From Bacteroidota bacterium (lineage in GTDB: Bacteria; Bacteroidota; Ignavibacteria; Ignavibacteriales; Melioribacteraceae): a DNA stretch of 64,000 nt. Below the pieces are notes generated by a model. The model had not been told where the DNA came from, did no database searches, and was given only the letters and a program-made list of their open reading frames with translations. The stretch lies in NCBI GenBank assembly GCA_023397505.1, contig JAEWUC010000007.1, positions 434,001 through 498,000 of the forward strand. Reading direction: 5' to 3'. The position numbers and the translations under genes were made by a program. Of the stretch, positions 17,965-28,008 are shown one piece after another; within the stretch, counting starts at the first letter, position 1; each line of letters opens with the position of its first letter.

Positions 17965-18594
17965 ATGCCAAAGAACTTCATTTCCAATAAAGATGAAACA
18001 GTAAGAATGTTTAAAAGCGATTTTATGGAATCGTTTTCGCGCGTTCATTGGTCTGTTCCGCTTTGGATTTATGTACCTGTAATTTCGGTTTTATTATATA
18101 GAGCATTTGTTGTTTTTGAATTAGCTGTTTTAACCATTCTATTAACGCTAGTATTTGGAATTATAGTTTGGTCGTTCACCGAATACACTCTTCACAGATT
18201 TGTTTTTCATTACGAACCAAAAAGTGAATTTGGCAAAAGAATACATTTTATAGTCCACGGTGTACATCACGATTACCCGAAAGATTCAAAAAGATTAGTA
18301 ATGCCTCCGTCGGTGAGTATTCCGCTTGCATCGTTTTTCTATTTCTTGTTTTTTCAATTATTTACCTTATCAAATCTTCAACCGTTTTTCGCAGGATTCT
18401 TAATCGGTTATTTATTTTATGATATTACTCATTACGCTATTCACCATTACAATACACATAATAAATTTTGGCTTATTATTAAAAATCATCATATGAAACA
18501 TCATTATCAGGACTCGAAGAAAGGATTCGGAGTGAGTCAGCCAACTTGGGATTATGTATTCAAGACTGATTTCACACAAAAGGAACAAGGTTAA
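17965..18594 (+). CDS. Fatty acid hydroxylase / sterol desaturase family membrane protein
   Basis: A 209-residue integral membrane di-iron enzyme. Four hydrophobic segments alternate with histidine clusters: HRFVFH (about residues 77-82), HGVHHDYP, HYAIHHYNTHN and NHHMKHHYQD, the pattern of the hydroxylase/desaturase superfamily in which eight or more His bind two irons. Size and spacing resemble bacterial and yeast fatty-acid 2-hydroxylase domains, so hydroxylation of a membrane lipid or sphingolipid-like acyl chain is the likely reaction. The ATG is preceded by GAGGGAG. The GH9 gene follows at once, though the two functions do not obviously connect. Confidence 0.8.
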   Translation: MPKNFISNKDETVRMFKSDFMESFSRVHWSVPLWIYVPVISVLLYRAFVVFELAVLTILLTLVFGIIVWSFTEYTLHRFVFHYEPKSEFGKRIHFIVHGVHHDYPKDSKRLVMPPSVSIPLASFFYFLFFQLFTLSNLQPFFAGFLIGYLFYDITHYAIHHYNTHNKFWLIIKNHHMKHHYQDSKKGFGVSQPTWDYVFKTDFTQKEQG

Positions 18595-18654
18595 AAGTAA
18601 TTGAACCCAATTAATAAATTCGGCAAAAATATTTTCCATAAAAATATTTCATAT

Positions 18655-20340
18655 ATGAATTGTGGAAGAAGAATATTTAGCAATAATAGTTTATTCTTCA
18701 TTATGATGTGTTTGGTTGTTTTCATACCCTCATGTGTCCATAATATTCAAGCGGAACAGGATTTCTTCATTAGATTAAATCAATTAGGATATTTACCAAA
18801 TGATATTAAGACTGGAGTTATTCTTTCAAACGTTAAACTTGAGGGAATTAAAGCAAGTATAATTAACATGCAAAACAACAATCATATTAATTCATATCTT
18901 ATTCAAAAGAATAAAGGCGCTTTTGGAAATTTTAGATATTCATACGTTATAGATTTCAGTACTACAAAAAATCCCGGCAAATATTTAATCCAAATAAACA
19001 ATAATAAATCATATAGTTTTTCGATTAATGAAAATATTTATAAAGGCGTTGCAGATTCACTGCTCCAATTTTTTAGAGTTCAACGCTGCGGTTATACGGA
19101 TCCTTATCTACATAATGTTTGTCATATCTCGGATGCAACAAGTATCATCGATGGAAATAGAATAATTACAAATGGTGTTGATTTAACCGGCGGTTGGCAC
19201 GATGCTGGCGATTATGTAAAATTCCTAAATACAACTGCCTACGCAACTTACATGTTAATGTTCTCGTATGAATTTGATCCTCAAAGATTTGGTTTTGATA
19301 AAAACCGAAACAATGTACCGGATGTTTTAGATGAAGCAAAAATTGGATTAGATTGGTTGTTGCGATGCGATTACAACGGTAAAAAATTAATTACACAAGT
19401 ACAGGATTTACGGGATCACGATGTAGGATGGAGATTACCGGAAGATGACGCACTTGCTTTTGACCGCCCTGCGTTTGTTGGGATTGGAAAAAATCTTATT
19501 GGTATTTATTCTGCTGCACTTGCACTTGCTGCTAAAATCTGGCGCGATAAACTAAATTATCCTGAGTTCTCTCAAAAATGTTTGGATACTGCGGAAAAAT
19601 ATTACTCAATAAGAAACAGCGTGATCGATGTTGACAGCAGCGGTTCGGGAATGTATATTGATAAAAATTTTGAAGGCAAACTTGCTCTCGGTGCCATAGA
19701 ACTTTATTTGACCACAGGTAAAAACGAATATTTAAAAGAAGCTAAGTTTTATGCCGATGTAGCCGGTTCGGATTATTGGTGGAGTTGGGGAAACATAAAT
19801 TCGTTGGCTCATTACCGAATTGCCAAATTCGATTTCAAGTATGCGGATTTCATAAGAAACAATTTGGAGGAGTTTAATCGTAAGAAGGACGATAATCTTT
19901 TCGGAAAGGGAACCGAGTTAAGTTGGGGTACAAACAATACTTTGCTTGGTATTGCTCTTCAAAATGTTCTTTGGAAAAATCTTACCAACGACAACCGGTA
20001 TGATTCGCTTGCAGCGTATCAAAAAGATTTCGTACTTGGCAGAAATCCATGGGGCATAAGTTTTATTTCCAACATCGGAAAAAATTTCACAAAGAATTTT
20101 CATCATCAAGTTGCAAAGATTAAAAGTAAACTACCGGGAGGATTTGCTGCCGGGCCTGCAAAAAAGGAATTCTTGAAAAGTTATAATATTACCTATAAGA
20201 AAGAGGATAATTATTCTCGCTTTCAAACTGATGATGTTTATTATCGCGATGACGAAATGGATTATATTACAAACGAGCCGACTATAACAGGAAACGCTAC
20301 GGCAATTTTTGTATATGGAAGTTTATCTAGTGATAAATAG
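18655..20340 (+). CDS. Glycoside hydrolase family 9 (endoglucanase-like), probable lipoprotein
   Basis: About 561 residues from ATG 18655; a TTG at 18601 would add 18 residues. The hydrophobic stretch FFIMMCLVVFIPSC ends in a possible lipobox Cys. Next is the Ig-like cellulase N-domain, recognised by FIRLNQLGYLPND. The catalytic domain has GGWHDAGDYVKF (nucleophile-activating Asp pair), VLGRNPWGISFISNIG and the C-terminal NEPTITGNAT. This segment normally holds the catalytic acid Glu (DNE in cellulases; here TNEPT). GH9 enzymes cleave beta-1,4 glucans or related glucosides, and many bacterial single-domain forms act on oligosaccharides. No carbohydrate-binding module and no T9SS tail are present. 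Next to the exopolysaccharide locus, a trimming role is possible but unproven. Confidence 0.85.
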   Translation: MNCGRRIFSNNSLFFIMMCLVVFIPSCVHNIQAEQDFFIRLNQLGYLPNDIKTGVILSNVKLEGIKASIINMQNNNHINSYLIQKNKGAFGNFRYSYVIDFSTTKNPGKYLIQINNNKSYSFSINENIYKGVADSLLQFFRVQRCGYTDPYLHNVCHISDATSIIDGNRIITNGVDLTGGWHDAGDYVKFLNTTAYATYMLMFSYEFDPQRFGFDKNRNNVPDVLDEAKIGLDWLLRCDYNGKKLITQVQDLRDHDVGWRLPEDDALAFDRPAFVGIGKNLIGIYSAALALAAKIWRDKLNYPEFSQKCLDTAEKYYSIRNSVIDVDSSGSGMYIDKNFEGKLALGAIELYLTTGKNEYLKEAKFYADVAGSDYWWSWGNINSLAHYRIAKFDFKYADFIRNNLEEFNRKKDDNLFGKGTELSWGTNNTLLGIALQNVLWKNLTNDNRYDSLAAYQKDFVLGRNPWGISFISNIGKNFTKNFHHQVAKIKSKLPGGFAAGPAKKEFLKSYNITYKKEDNYSRFQTDDVYYRDDEMDYITNEPTITGNATAIFVYGSLSSDK

Positions 20341-20447
20341 CTATATTTGCACGTGTATTATTATGATGCACAAATAAACTTCTTCTCACTTAGAGATTTT
20401 ATAAAAGTATCTTATTGCGATTTTATTGATTAAATGAACTATTTAAA

Positions 20448-20462
20448 TGGCATATTAGTTGG
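20448..20462 (+). promoter_or_regulatory. Sigma-54-like promoter, exopolysaccharide operon 1
   Basis: TGGCATATTAGTTGG has the -24 GG and -12 G of the consensus TGGCAY-N5-TTGC at exact spacing, with G in place of the final C. An almost identical site (TGGCATATTAATTGG) lies at 26511 before operon 2. The start codon is 37 bp downstream. Confidence 0.55.
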
Positions 20463-20498
20463 AATTTTGTAACACTAATAATAGACCTAAGGGATAAC

Positions 20499-21767
20499 AT
20501 GGTCAGCTCAGTAAGAAGAATTACATCGGGGTTTAATTTCATAGACCGGAACTGGGGAGGAGTGTACCGAGGAGGCAGTTACTTGGTAGTTGGTCCTCGT
20601 AAATCCGGAAGAACTCTGTTGGGTTTGCAGTTTGCTCTCGAAGCTGCAAAATCGTCGGAAGTATGTTTGTACTTTACGATTATGCGGCCCAAGGATTTAA
20701 TGATTCAAGCTGCCTCATTAAATTTTGATATACAATCTTACATGAATCAAAATTTGATTATTGTTGTTCGCGTAGCTGCGCCAAACGAAATTTACGACAC
20801 GTATAATCCCGATGATTATCTTGTGGAATATTTTCATGATATAATTACTGTTGTCGATCAATATCATCCAACAAGAATAATATTTGACGAACTTACTCCT
20901 TTTGTCGGATTCAGAAATCTTGATTATCTGCGTGATACTTTTTTAAATACTCTTGAATACATAGAAGAAAAAGATATTACAAGTATGTTTGTAATTAGTG
21001 AACCGGCGACTCAAAAAGCTAATTCAATTGTTGAAGGATTGTCGCAATTTGTAACCGGCGTTGTTCAATTGAAAAAAGAAGGGCAGAAAGGTGAACGCTT
21101 TCATGGCGGGCATGTAAGTATTATTCCAAATGTCGGTCATACCGAAGGTCAATTTATTTCTGAATATAGAATTGAACCATACAAAGGAATAACAACGGAA
21201 TTTTCGCAAAATGAAAAACCGTTAACCGAAACAAGTGAAATTACATCTTCGCTTCCGCCGATTAAAAGAGATTTTAGCAAACCGACAAAAATCGACATCC
21301 CATCGGAGCCGTATGCATTTTCCAATGTTTATAATTATAACGATTTCCAGTTGATTCTGAACAATCAAATTGCATTATATAAAAGTACCGGGCAAATGTT
21401 TAATTTAGTTTCATTCAAGCTTGATCCTTCGGCACAGGTTAAGGGATTATTGTCCGTAAATCAACTGCAGAATTCGGTAAGACAATCAACTAATAAAAAA
21501 GATAAAATTTGTGTTATAGATAATAAAGTTATCGTTCTTTTAGTTCGCGGCAATATGAAAAGCGTTGTTGAACTTATGTCAAACGTGCAAAATAATTTAC
21601 CGAGCCAGGATGAAAATTATATTCAAGCAGTACAAGATTATATTTCGATTTTTAATTCGGAGATTGATGAAAGAATTGACAGCGCCGAATCTATGATGGA
21701 ATATGTACTTTCTGCCGAAACTTCTCAAACAAACGCATACCAGCCAATTAATAAATTTATCGGGTAA
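20499..21767 (+). CDS. KaiC/RecA-like ATPase-domain protein with degenerate C-terminal domain
   Basis: 422 residues. The first ~250 form a RecA/KaiC-type domain: P-loop GPRKSGRT (residues 32-39), in which the invariant Lys is replaced by Arg38, Walker B RIIFDE with Asp130 and the adjacent catalytic Glu131, and a GEFHGG-like segment (GERFHGGHVSIIPN). Residues from about 285 to the end, starting NDFQLILNNQIALYKSTGQMF, resemble a worn GGDEF-like fold without the signature loop; this part is my inference. The gene is first in the exopolysaccharide operon behind a sigma-54-like site, and its stop overlaps the next start (TAATG). A regulatory ATP-binding role in polymer synthesis or export is more likely than circadian function. 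Whether it hydrolyses ATP with Arg in the P-loop is open. Confidence 0.65.
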   Translation: MVSSVRRITSGFNFIDRNWGGVYRGGSYLVVGPRKSGRTLLGLQFALEAAKSSEVCLYFTIMRPKDLMIQAASLNFDIQSYMNQNLIIVVRVAAPNEIYDTYNPDDYLVEYFHDIITVVDQYHPTRIIFDELTPFVGFRNLDYLRDTFLNTLEYIEEKDITSMFVISEPATQKANSIVEGLSQFVTGVVQLKKEGQKGERFHGGHVSIIPNVGHTEGQFISEYRIEPYKGITTEFSQNEKPLTETSEITSSLPPIKRDFSKPTKIDIPSEPYAFSNVYNYNDFQLILNNQIALYKSTGQMFNLVSFKLDPSAQVKGLLSVNQLQNSVRQSTNKKDKICVIDNKVIVLLVRGNMKSVVELMSNVQNNLPSQDENYIQAVQDYISIFNSEIDERIDSAESMMEYVLSAETSQTNAYQPINKFIG

Positions 21768-24700
21768 TGAAATATCGCATAAAAATATTCTTAGCAATAT
21801 TTCTATTAATTATAATTCCACTTTCCGCACAAACACGACCAGATGCAGTAAAACGCCAAGCAACTCTTTTGATGGGCGAAGGCAGAATTAAAGAAGCCAT
21901 CGATCAACTTAACAAATACATTTCTTCAACTCCAAGACAAGCCGATGGTTATCATCTTAGAGGATTATGTTACGAAAGAACATCTGAATACCAATATTCT
22001 GTTTTAGACTTGCGCAGAGCAAGAAGATTGGATCCAAACAATCCTCAAATCAAAAAAGATTTAGATAGAGTCATCGCAATTTGGCATGATTTACTTTATA
22101 GAAAAATTGAAGGGCACAAACGTGATATTGCTATCGATCCGAATAATCCTTTCAGTTATTTGGAAATTGGAAAATCATACCGATGGCTTGAAGAATGGAA
22201 CAATGCCGAAATTTGGTACGATGAATATCTAAAACGCGACGACAATGCCTCGCCGGATGAAATAATTCGTTATACCGAAATTCTTGCTAAAATCGGTTCG
22301 ATTACAAAAGGAGAAAAAATATTAAAAAAATATATTGAACGTTATCCGAATGATTGGCGTTTGTTAAGCAGGTATGGGTACTTTACTTTATGGCTTGGCA
22401 AATTTAAGATTGCTGAAGATTCATTTGTAAAAGCATTAGATTTTAAACCGTTCTTTAAAGAAGCCCAAGATGGATTGGACTTAGCCCGCAATCAGTCTTA
22501 TTTAACAATTTATCAGCCGCGCTCGTACGAATCAGTTTACCCGATTGACAGATATTATAATTTGTTGGAACGTTCTCCCGGGAATGATGAAATCCGTTTC
22601 AATCTTATTAACGAACTTATATCGGTTAATCGTTACGACGAAGCCTATCAACAATTACAATTTTTACAAAATAAATATTCTCAAGACGAAAGATTCATCA
22701 CGCTTTCAAATACAGTCACTAGTTTCCGCGACAGTACCTTGAATCAAAAAGTTGCAGAATATTCCGATAGTTTAAAGAATAGTCCGAGCAATAAAGAATA
22801 TGCTATGAAACTTTCCGCTACTTATGCTAATCTTTTTTATTATGACAGTGCTATTGAGGTTTTGGAAGAATACTTGAATAATATGCCTGAAGATCAGGAC
22901 CTGGATGCAAGATTCAGATTGGCACAATACAGCGCATGGAATTATGAATGGGAAAAAGCAATTTCCGTAGTAACAAAACTTTTGGAATATGAACCGGAGA
23001 ATTTAGATTTCCAACTTTTGAGAGGACAAATAGGAGTTTGGACGGTTTTAGATTTCGATATTGCCGAAAAATATTTATTGAATGTAGCTGAAAAACGTCC
23101 GCAAAATATTGACGCTTTTATTTCACTTGCATCGATGTATTCATGGAAGAAAAATTTTCCCGAAGCAAGAAAATATTTGGATGCTGCTAAGAAAATATCT
23201 CCTAATAGCCCCGAAGTTGAAGGTGCAGAAAATAATTATGCATTACATTTGTCGGCTTACGAAGAACAACTGGTATTTGAACTCCGTTTGGAAGCCGGGC
23301 GTTTGGCGGAAGAAGGACTTTGCAACGAAGCAGTGGCCAAATTCGAAGAATACAAAAGCAAAAGAACTGCATTAACTAGAGATGAAATGATTGAATATGC
23401 AAGTTATTTTTCTTGTTCAGAGGATTATCAAAAGGCAATTGAAATCTACGACACCCTGTTAAATGAACAATTTGATTACGACGTTGCTCTTCAGCGCGCC
23501 CGCAATTATTACAATGTTGGCGATACGACAATGGCGATAAGTGAACTTGAAAATTTAGGGAAAATAAATCCGGAGGATCAAAAAGCGCAATTGTATCTTG
23601 CCGATGCTTATACTGTTACAAATCAATTCAATAAAGCTGAGATTATTTACCGGGAATTAAGATACCGTTCTGCAGACCCGGTTATGAAAGAAGAATTGGA
23701 TGACTACGACTATTATTCAGATGACGATTTCCAGGAATATTTGTTATCGGATAAATCCGCTTTTGGAAGAGATTCGAATTTTGTTACCGAAGTTAAAGAG
23801 GAAATCGATACAAGAATGTTATTCTTGGCAGATTCATATGTTAAAGCGAATAAATTATCCGAAGCCGAGGAGATTTATAACGAACTGCTCGAAACTTCAC
23901 GCGATGAAAATGTTAAAAAAGAACTGCCGATAAGAAGAATGTATCTCGGCGATGCGTATTCATTAAATGAGGATTATGGAGATGCAGAAGGTATTTACGA
24001 AGAGCTTCTTGATTCGGCTACAGATACAACCGAAATCAGAATGCTAAATGAAAGATTAAGCTGGATACCGCCTTCGGGATTCACGAAAGGAATTTACAGT
24101 ATTGGCAATATGTTTTTATATCTTGTTCCTACAAACATTGGAATATCACCATATTCAAATTCGTATAAAGATAATCAAGATTTTAGTTTGTGGAATTACG
24201 GCATGCGTTTGGACGCCGGTTTTATTGGGTTTCTTGGAATAGGTGCTTCTTGGAACAGATATAATCTAAATACGATTTATATTAATCGACGGTTCACTTC
24301 TTTAAAAGGGCTTGCATCAATTTATTTCTCAAAGAAATTTATAGTTAGCGGAAGTTACGGAGTGTTAAATATTCCGGGCGAGCCGAGCAAAAAAGTTGGA
24401 GATGTAACTATCCGTTTCGAAAATCCAGAAATATTTTCCATTACTGGGTTTTATGAAAACAATGACGCACGCTTACTGCTTTATGCGCCAACTATGATTT
24501 ATACGCGGTTAAAATCGGAACTATACAGATTCTCGGCTTATTATCAATATCGAAACTTGCTTAAAGTATCCGGGCATTATAGTTATTATGATATATCGGA
24601 CGACAATTATGGAAATGATTTCCAATTCCGCTTGGGCAGAAGATTTATTGAAAACGGAATTTTCGGTTATGAATATTTCTTTTCGGATTACGCATTTATT

Positions 24701-24979
24701 TCTTCATATTATTATTCACCGCAGGATTTCTCCTCGCACAGCATTTGGGGTGAATATGATTTGATAAAAGACATGGAATTCAAAACAAAAATCGGCGGTA
24801 AAATTGGTTATGTGCCGAATGCCGATTATGTTATTGGCGAAGTATTTGGCGAAGCTAATTATTTGCCGTTTACCGGTTTAACTTTAACAGCTAGGTTAAG
24901 TTTCTCTAATAGTTATAGGTATGATTCAAGTTATCAATCTTATTCAATCTTTGTTTCGGCATTCTGGAATATTTATTAA
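21767..24979 (+). CDS. TPR / outer-membrane beta-barrel exopolysaccharide export protein (PgaA-like)
   Basis: 1070 residues. A signal peptide (KIFLAIFLLIIIPLSAQ) is followed by about 750 residues of tetratricopeptide repeats, recognisable from units such as AIDQLNKYISSTPRQADGYH and later EAEEIYNELL. The last ~300 residues are aromatic-rich alternating strands ending SIFVSAFWNIY, typical of an outer-membrane barrel of the YaiO/PgaA type. In synthase-dependent systems (PgaA, PelB, AlgK-AlgE) the TPR part docks a periplasmic modifying enzyme and the barrel exports the polymer. The gene overlaps the KaiC-like gene by one base and is followed 34 bp later by an SGNH hydrolase. Export function is inferred from architecture and context. 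Confidence 0.75.
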   Translation: MKYRIKIFLAIFLLIIIPLSAQTRPDAVKRQATLLMGEGRIKEAIDQLNKYISSTPRQADGYHLRGLCYERTSEYQYSVLDLRRARRLDPNNPQIKKDLDRVIAIWHDLLYRKIEGHKRDIAIDPNNPFSYLEIGKSYRWLEEWNNAEIWYDEYLKRDDNASPDEIIRYTEILAKIGSITKGEKILKKYIERYPNDWRLLSRYGYFTLWLGKFKIAEDSFVKALDFKPFFKEAQDGLDLARNQSYLTIYQPRSYESVYPIDRYYNLLERSPGNDEIRFNLINELISVNRYDEAYQQLQFLQNKYSQDERFITLSNTVTSFRDSTLNQKVAEYSDSLKNSPSNKEYAMKLSATYANLFYYDSAIEVLEEYLNNMPEDQDLDARFRLAQYSAWNYEWEKAISVVTKLLEYEPENLDFQLLRGQIGVWTVLDFDIAEKYLLNVAEKRPQNIDAFISLASMYSWKKNFPEARKYLDAAKKISPNSPEVEGAENNYALHLSAYEEQLVFELRLEAGRLAEEGLCNEAVAKFEEYKSKRTALTRDEMIEYASYFSCSEDYQKAIEIYDTLLNEQFDYDVALQRARNYYNVGDTTMAISELENLGKINPEDQKAQLYLADAYTVTNQFNKAEIIYRELRYRSADPVMKEELDDYDYYSDDDFQEYLLSDKSAFGRDSNFVTEVKEEIDTRMLFLADSYVKANKLSEAEEIYNELLETSRDENVKKELPIRRMYLGDAYSLNEDYGDAEGIYEELLDSATDTTEIRMLNERLSWIPPSGFTKGIYSIGNMFLYLVPTNIGISPYSNSYKDNQDFSLWNYGMRLDAGFIGFLGIGASWNRYNLNTIYINRRFTSLKGLASIYFSKKFIVSGSYGVLNIPGEPSKKVGDVTIRFENPEIFSITGFYENNDARLLLYAPTMIYTRLKSELYRFSAYYQYRNLLKVSGHYSYYDISDDNYGNDFQFRLGRRFIENGIFGYEYFFSDYAFISSYYYSPQDFSSHSIWGEYDLIKDMEFKTKIGGKIGYVPNADYVIGEVFGEANYLPFTGLTLTARLSFSNSYRYDSSYQSYSIFVSAFWNIY

Positions 24980-25013
24980 GTAATAATTTTTTTCAATAAG
25001 TAAGATAATAGAT

Positions 25014-26303
25014 ATGAAATTTTCCCTTACCCTTTTTATTGTACTGATAAGTCTAACGACTTTTGCTTTTGAGATTAATACCGAAAAGAATAACTCCAAC
25101 ACAAAGCAAAAGTATTCTGAGAATATTTTGAATAATATCTCCTTCACATTGATAAATGGAGAAGCTAACATTTCTCCAATAGAATTAGGCAAATATGTTC
25201 CAATAACGGGTAATATTGAACAGCTAAAATATTTCTTCAATACACTTAAGGAATCCAAAAGTAAAAAAATAAGAATTGCACATTTTGGTGATTCACAAAT
25301 ACAAGGCGATATAATAAGCGCATACATCCGCGAAAAACTCCAGAATATTTATGGCGGCAGGGGAGCCGGGTATCTCGCAATTCAATCCAACGATATTAGA
25401 ATGCGACTAACCACAGAGCATTCATTCTCAGATGATTGGAATTATGCGGCTGTAATTACACGTAATCCTGAAAAACTACCGTATGGGATGAGCGGTTCGG
25501 TTGCAGTACCTAAACCCGGAAGCTGGGTAAAATACCGTGCAACAAATTATTTGAAATCAAGTTCGTCGTTTGAAGTAGCGCGTTTATTTTACAGTAATGC
25601 GGACAAATCTTCTATGATTGAATATAAAATTAACAACGGCAGAGCCGTAAAATTAAATCTCGAGAGCGGATCGGAATTACAAGAATTAGTAATTGATGCC
25701 AAAACTTCGGCCACAACTTTGGAGATTAAATTTTTGTCGGGCAAACAGCCGTATTTTTACGGCGTTAGTCTTGAATCCGGTAATGGATTATATCTCGATA
25801 ACTTTCCGATGCCTGGAAATACAGGCGCTTCACTTCTTGAAATACCGATTAATAATTTACAAGGTTTTGATAATTTGTGTAATTATTCATTGATAATTCT
25901 AAGTTATGGCAATAACGTATCCTCAACAAATAGAGGAATATATACTGTTTATGAAAATAAAATGCATAATGTTATAGAACATTTGCGTAAAGCATTTCCA
26001 AATACAAGCATTCTTATGTTCAGCGTTAATGATAAAACGATAAAACAAGGTAATAGATTTATTACAAATCCTGATGTGCCATTACTGTTAAATACACAGA
26101 AAAAGATAGTTGAAAAGTCGAAAGTCGCATTTTGGAATCTTTGGGAGGCAATGGGCGGAACAAACTCAATGAATGAATGGGTTAGTTCGGCACCTCCAAT
26201 GGCTTTGAAAGATTATTCACACTTTACTCCTAATGGAGGTGAAAGAGTTGCAGAGTTATTCTTAAAATCTCTTTTGGATACTGAAAATAAAATTGAAAAA
26301 TAG
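25014..26303 (+). CDS. Secreted SGNH/GDSL hydrolase, probable polysaccharide O-acyl-modifying enzyme
   Basis: 429 residues with an N-terminal signal peptide (FSLTLFIVLISLTTFAF). SGNH block I reads IAHFGDSQIQGD with nucleophile Ser94, an Asn-containing block follows in the middle (ILSYGNNVSS), and the terminal block reads DYSHFTPNGG with Asp400 and His403 in the right spacing for the triad. Proteins of this size with GDSQ and a C-terminal DxxH are common in alginate- and peptidoglycan-acetylation loci (AlgX/AlgJ/PatB-like), where they add or remove acetyl groups. No MBOAT acyl transporter is encoded nearby, so esterase activity is the simpler guess. Last gene of operon 1. Confidence 0.75.
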   Translation: MKFSLTLFIVLISLTTFAFEINTEKNNSNTKQKYSENILNNISFTLINGEANISPIELGKYVPITGNIEQLKYFFNTLKESKSKKIRIAHFGDSQIQGDIISAYIREKLQNIYGGRGAGYLAIQSNDIRMRLTTEHSFSDDWNYAAVITRNPEKLPYGMSGSVAVPKPGSWVKYRATNYLKSSSSFEVARLFYSNADKSSMIEYKINNGRAVKLNLESGSELQELVIDAKTSATTLEIKFLSGKQPYFYGVSLESGNGLYLDNFPMPGNTGASLLEIPINNLQGFDNLCNYSLIILSYGNNVSSTNRGIYTVYENKMHNVIEHLRKAFPNTSILMFSVNDKTIKQGNRFITNPDVPLLLNTQKKIVEKSKVAFWNLWEAMGGTNSMNEWVSSAPPMALKDYSHFTPNGGERVAELFLKSLLDTENKIEK

Positions 26304-26510
26304 TACTTATATAAAGCAATATTTTAACTGATTGTTCTCCACCAATCTTTTAAGTTTTTCAAATAACTTATTTACTTGCAATAGTTTAAATAAAAAATTA
26401 TCTTTTGCAAGAACTTGTCTGATTTTGAGGCAATAATTCTTTTTTGTTTTGGGCTGAAACAATTATTCAATTTGAAAAGGCTTAATTAACTTAAAAATCG
26501 AAGCTTATTG

Positions 26511-26525
26511 TGGCATATTAATTGG
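26511..26525 (+). promoter_or_regulatory. Sigma-54-like promoter, exopolysaccharide operon 2
   Basis: TGGCATATTAATTGG differs at one position from the site at 20448 and keeps the exact -24/-12 spacing. The synthase start codon follows 31 bp downstream. Confidence 0.55.
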
Positions 26526-26556
26526 GCTGCTATTTTGTTAATAAGTAAAGAATAAA

Positions 26557-27990
26557 ATGAAAAGCATTCTGCAAAAATTTCAAATTGCTCTTGATAATAG
26601 AGAGACAGAACCGCCAAAGAGAAATCAAAGTAAAGAAAAACTGCGTACTATTGTTATTTCAGGATTGTTTTCCATCGCTTTAATTATATTAATAATAATT
26701 ACGCTACCTTTAACTGTTCTTACTTGGAGCGGACTTTTTGTTTACTCTTCTATAGTATCGTTAGTGATATTTCTGTTTATTCTACTTATTCGATATTTCG
26801 GCACTTTATTCATGGCATATTTTTATATAACGAGGTATACTGTTCAAGATAAAGAAGGATACTTCCCATTTGTTTCGATTATAGTTCCCGTTTTTAATGA
26901 AGGCAAAGTACTTCGCGCATCAATAGAATCACTCCTGGATATTGACTACAACAACTACGAAATTATTATTGTAAATGACGGTTCAACCGATGATACAGCG
27001 GTTGTCGGCGAAACACTTGTCGGTTATCAAAAGGGAAGAAACGGAATGGTAAAAGTTTCTTTACTAAATAAACCAAACGGTGGAAAGTCGAAAGCTCTTA
27101 ATGCGGGAATTCAATATTCTGATGCACAATTTGTTTTATGCATGGATGGTGATTCTCAATTAACTCCAAATACTTTAAGAATGGCTGTAAGACATTTTAC
27201 AGACCCGTACATTGGTGCCGTAGCTGGTAATGTTAAGGTTCAAAACAGAAAAAAAGTAATGACAGATCTTCAGGCACTGGAATATTTAGAAGGTTTAAAT
27301 ATGGCCAGAAGTGCGCAGGGATTTTTACAATTAGTAAACATTATACCGGGACCAATTGGTCTATTCAGAAAAACTGCTTTAAGGGATGCGGGTTTTTATT
27401 CCAGCGATACTTTTGCCGAAGATGCCGATGTAACTTTAAAAATTCTTGCAAAGGGATGGAAGATCGTTTATGAACCAAATGCTGTTGCATATACTGAAGC
27501 GCCTGAAACAATATATCAATTATTGAAACAAAGATACCGTTGGACGCGGGGAATTTTACAAGCCGTTAGAAAACACAAAAAATATCTTTACAATCCTACA
27601 ATGAATTTTAATAATAGTTTTGTTTTATGGTCTATGTTTTACGAAGCTTTAATTTGGCCGGCAATGAATATTTTTGTTAATCTTTATTTTATTATTGTGG
27701 CTCTATTTTACGGTATGTCCAGCTTTATATTTTTATGGTGGATTGGAATTGCCGTCCTCGATTTAATGGCTGCGGTGTATTGTATTGCAGCCGAAAAGGA
27801 GGAATTTAGACTTGTTCCTTATGCAATTGTTTATCGATTGATTTTTATTCTTCTTATAGATGTTACAAAAGCTATGGCTACTATTGAGGAATTTCTGGGT
27901 GTGAGAATGACCTGGGGTAAATTGGAAAGAACAGGTCTTGGAAACACACCTTCAGCAAAACCGGCGGCAAATGCAGCCGGTAATAGATAA
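26557..27990 (+). CDS. Processive family 2 glycosyltransferase (PgaC/IcaA-like polysaccharide synthase)
   Basis: 477 residues. Two N-terminal membrane helices (about residues 30-95) precede a GT-A catalytic domain with all processive motifs: NDGSTDDT (140-147, UDP binding), MDGDS (196-200, DxD metal site), FAEDAD (286-291, catalytic base) and QRYRW (325-329, acceptor channel). Two or three C-terminal membrane helices follow. It resembles synthases of poly-beta-1,6-N-acetylglucosamine and related polymers that couple synthesis to inner-membrane translocation. It heads operon 2, and the next gene starts 18 bp later. The identity of the sugar cannot be read from sequence. Confidence 0.85.
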   Translation: MKSILQKFQIALDNRETEPPKRNQSKEKLRTIVISGLFSIALIILIIITLPLTVLTWSGLFVYSSIVSLVIFLFILLIRYFGTLFMAYFYITRYTVQDKEGYFPFVSIIVPVFNEGKVLRASIESLLDIDYNNYEIIIVNDGSTDDTAVVGETLVGYQKGRNGMVKVSLLNKPNGGKSKALNAGIQYSDAQFVLCMDGDSQLTPNTLRMAVRHFTDPYIGAVAGNVKVQNRKKVMTDLQALEYLEGLNMARSAQGFLQLVNIIPGPIGLFRKTALRDAGFYSSDTFAEDADVTLKILAKGWKIVYEPNAVAYTEAPETIYQLLKQRYRWTRGILQAVRKHKKYLYNPTMNFNNSFVLWSMFYEALIWPAMNIFVNLYFIIVALFYGMSSFIFLWWIGIAVLDLMAAVYCIAAEKEEFRLVPYAIVYRLIFILLIDVTKAMATIEEFLGVRMTWGKLERTGLGNTPSAKPAANAAGNR

Positions 27991-28008
27991 TTTTAATTTG
28001 AGGTTACA

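Noticed and set aside
20499..21767. True circadian KaiC
   Set aside because: Only one RecA-like domain is present, the P-loop Lys is lost, and there is no kaiB or kaiA nearby.
24944..25327. Minus-strand ORF of 127 codons antisense to the SGNH hydrolase gene
   Set aside because: The opposite strand encodes a signal peptide and intact GDSQ motif; the antisense frame shows no recognisable domain.
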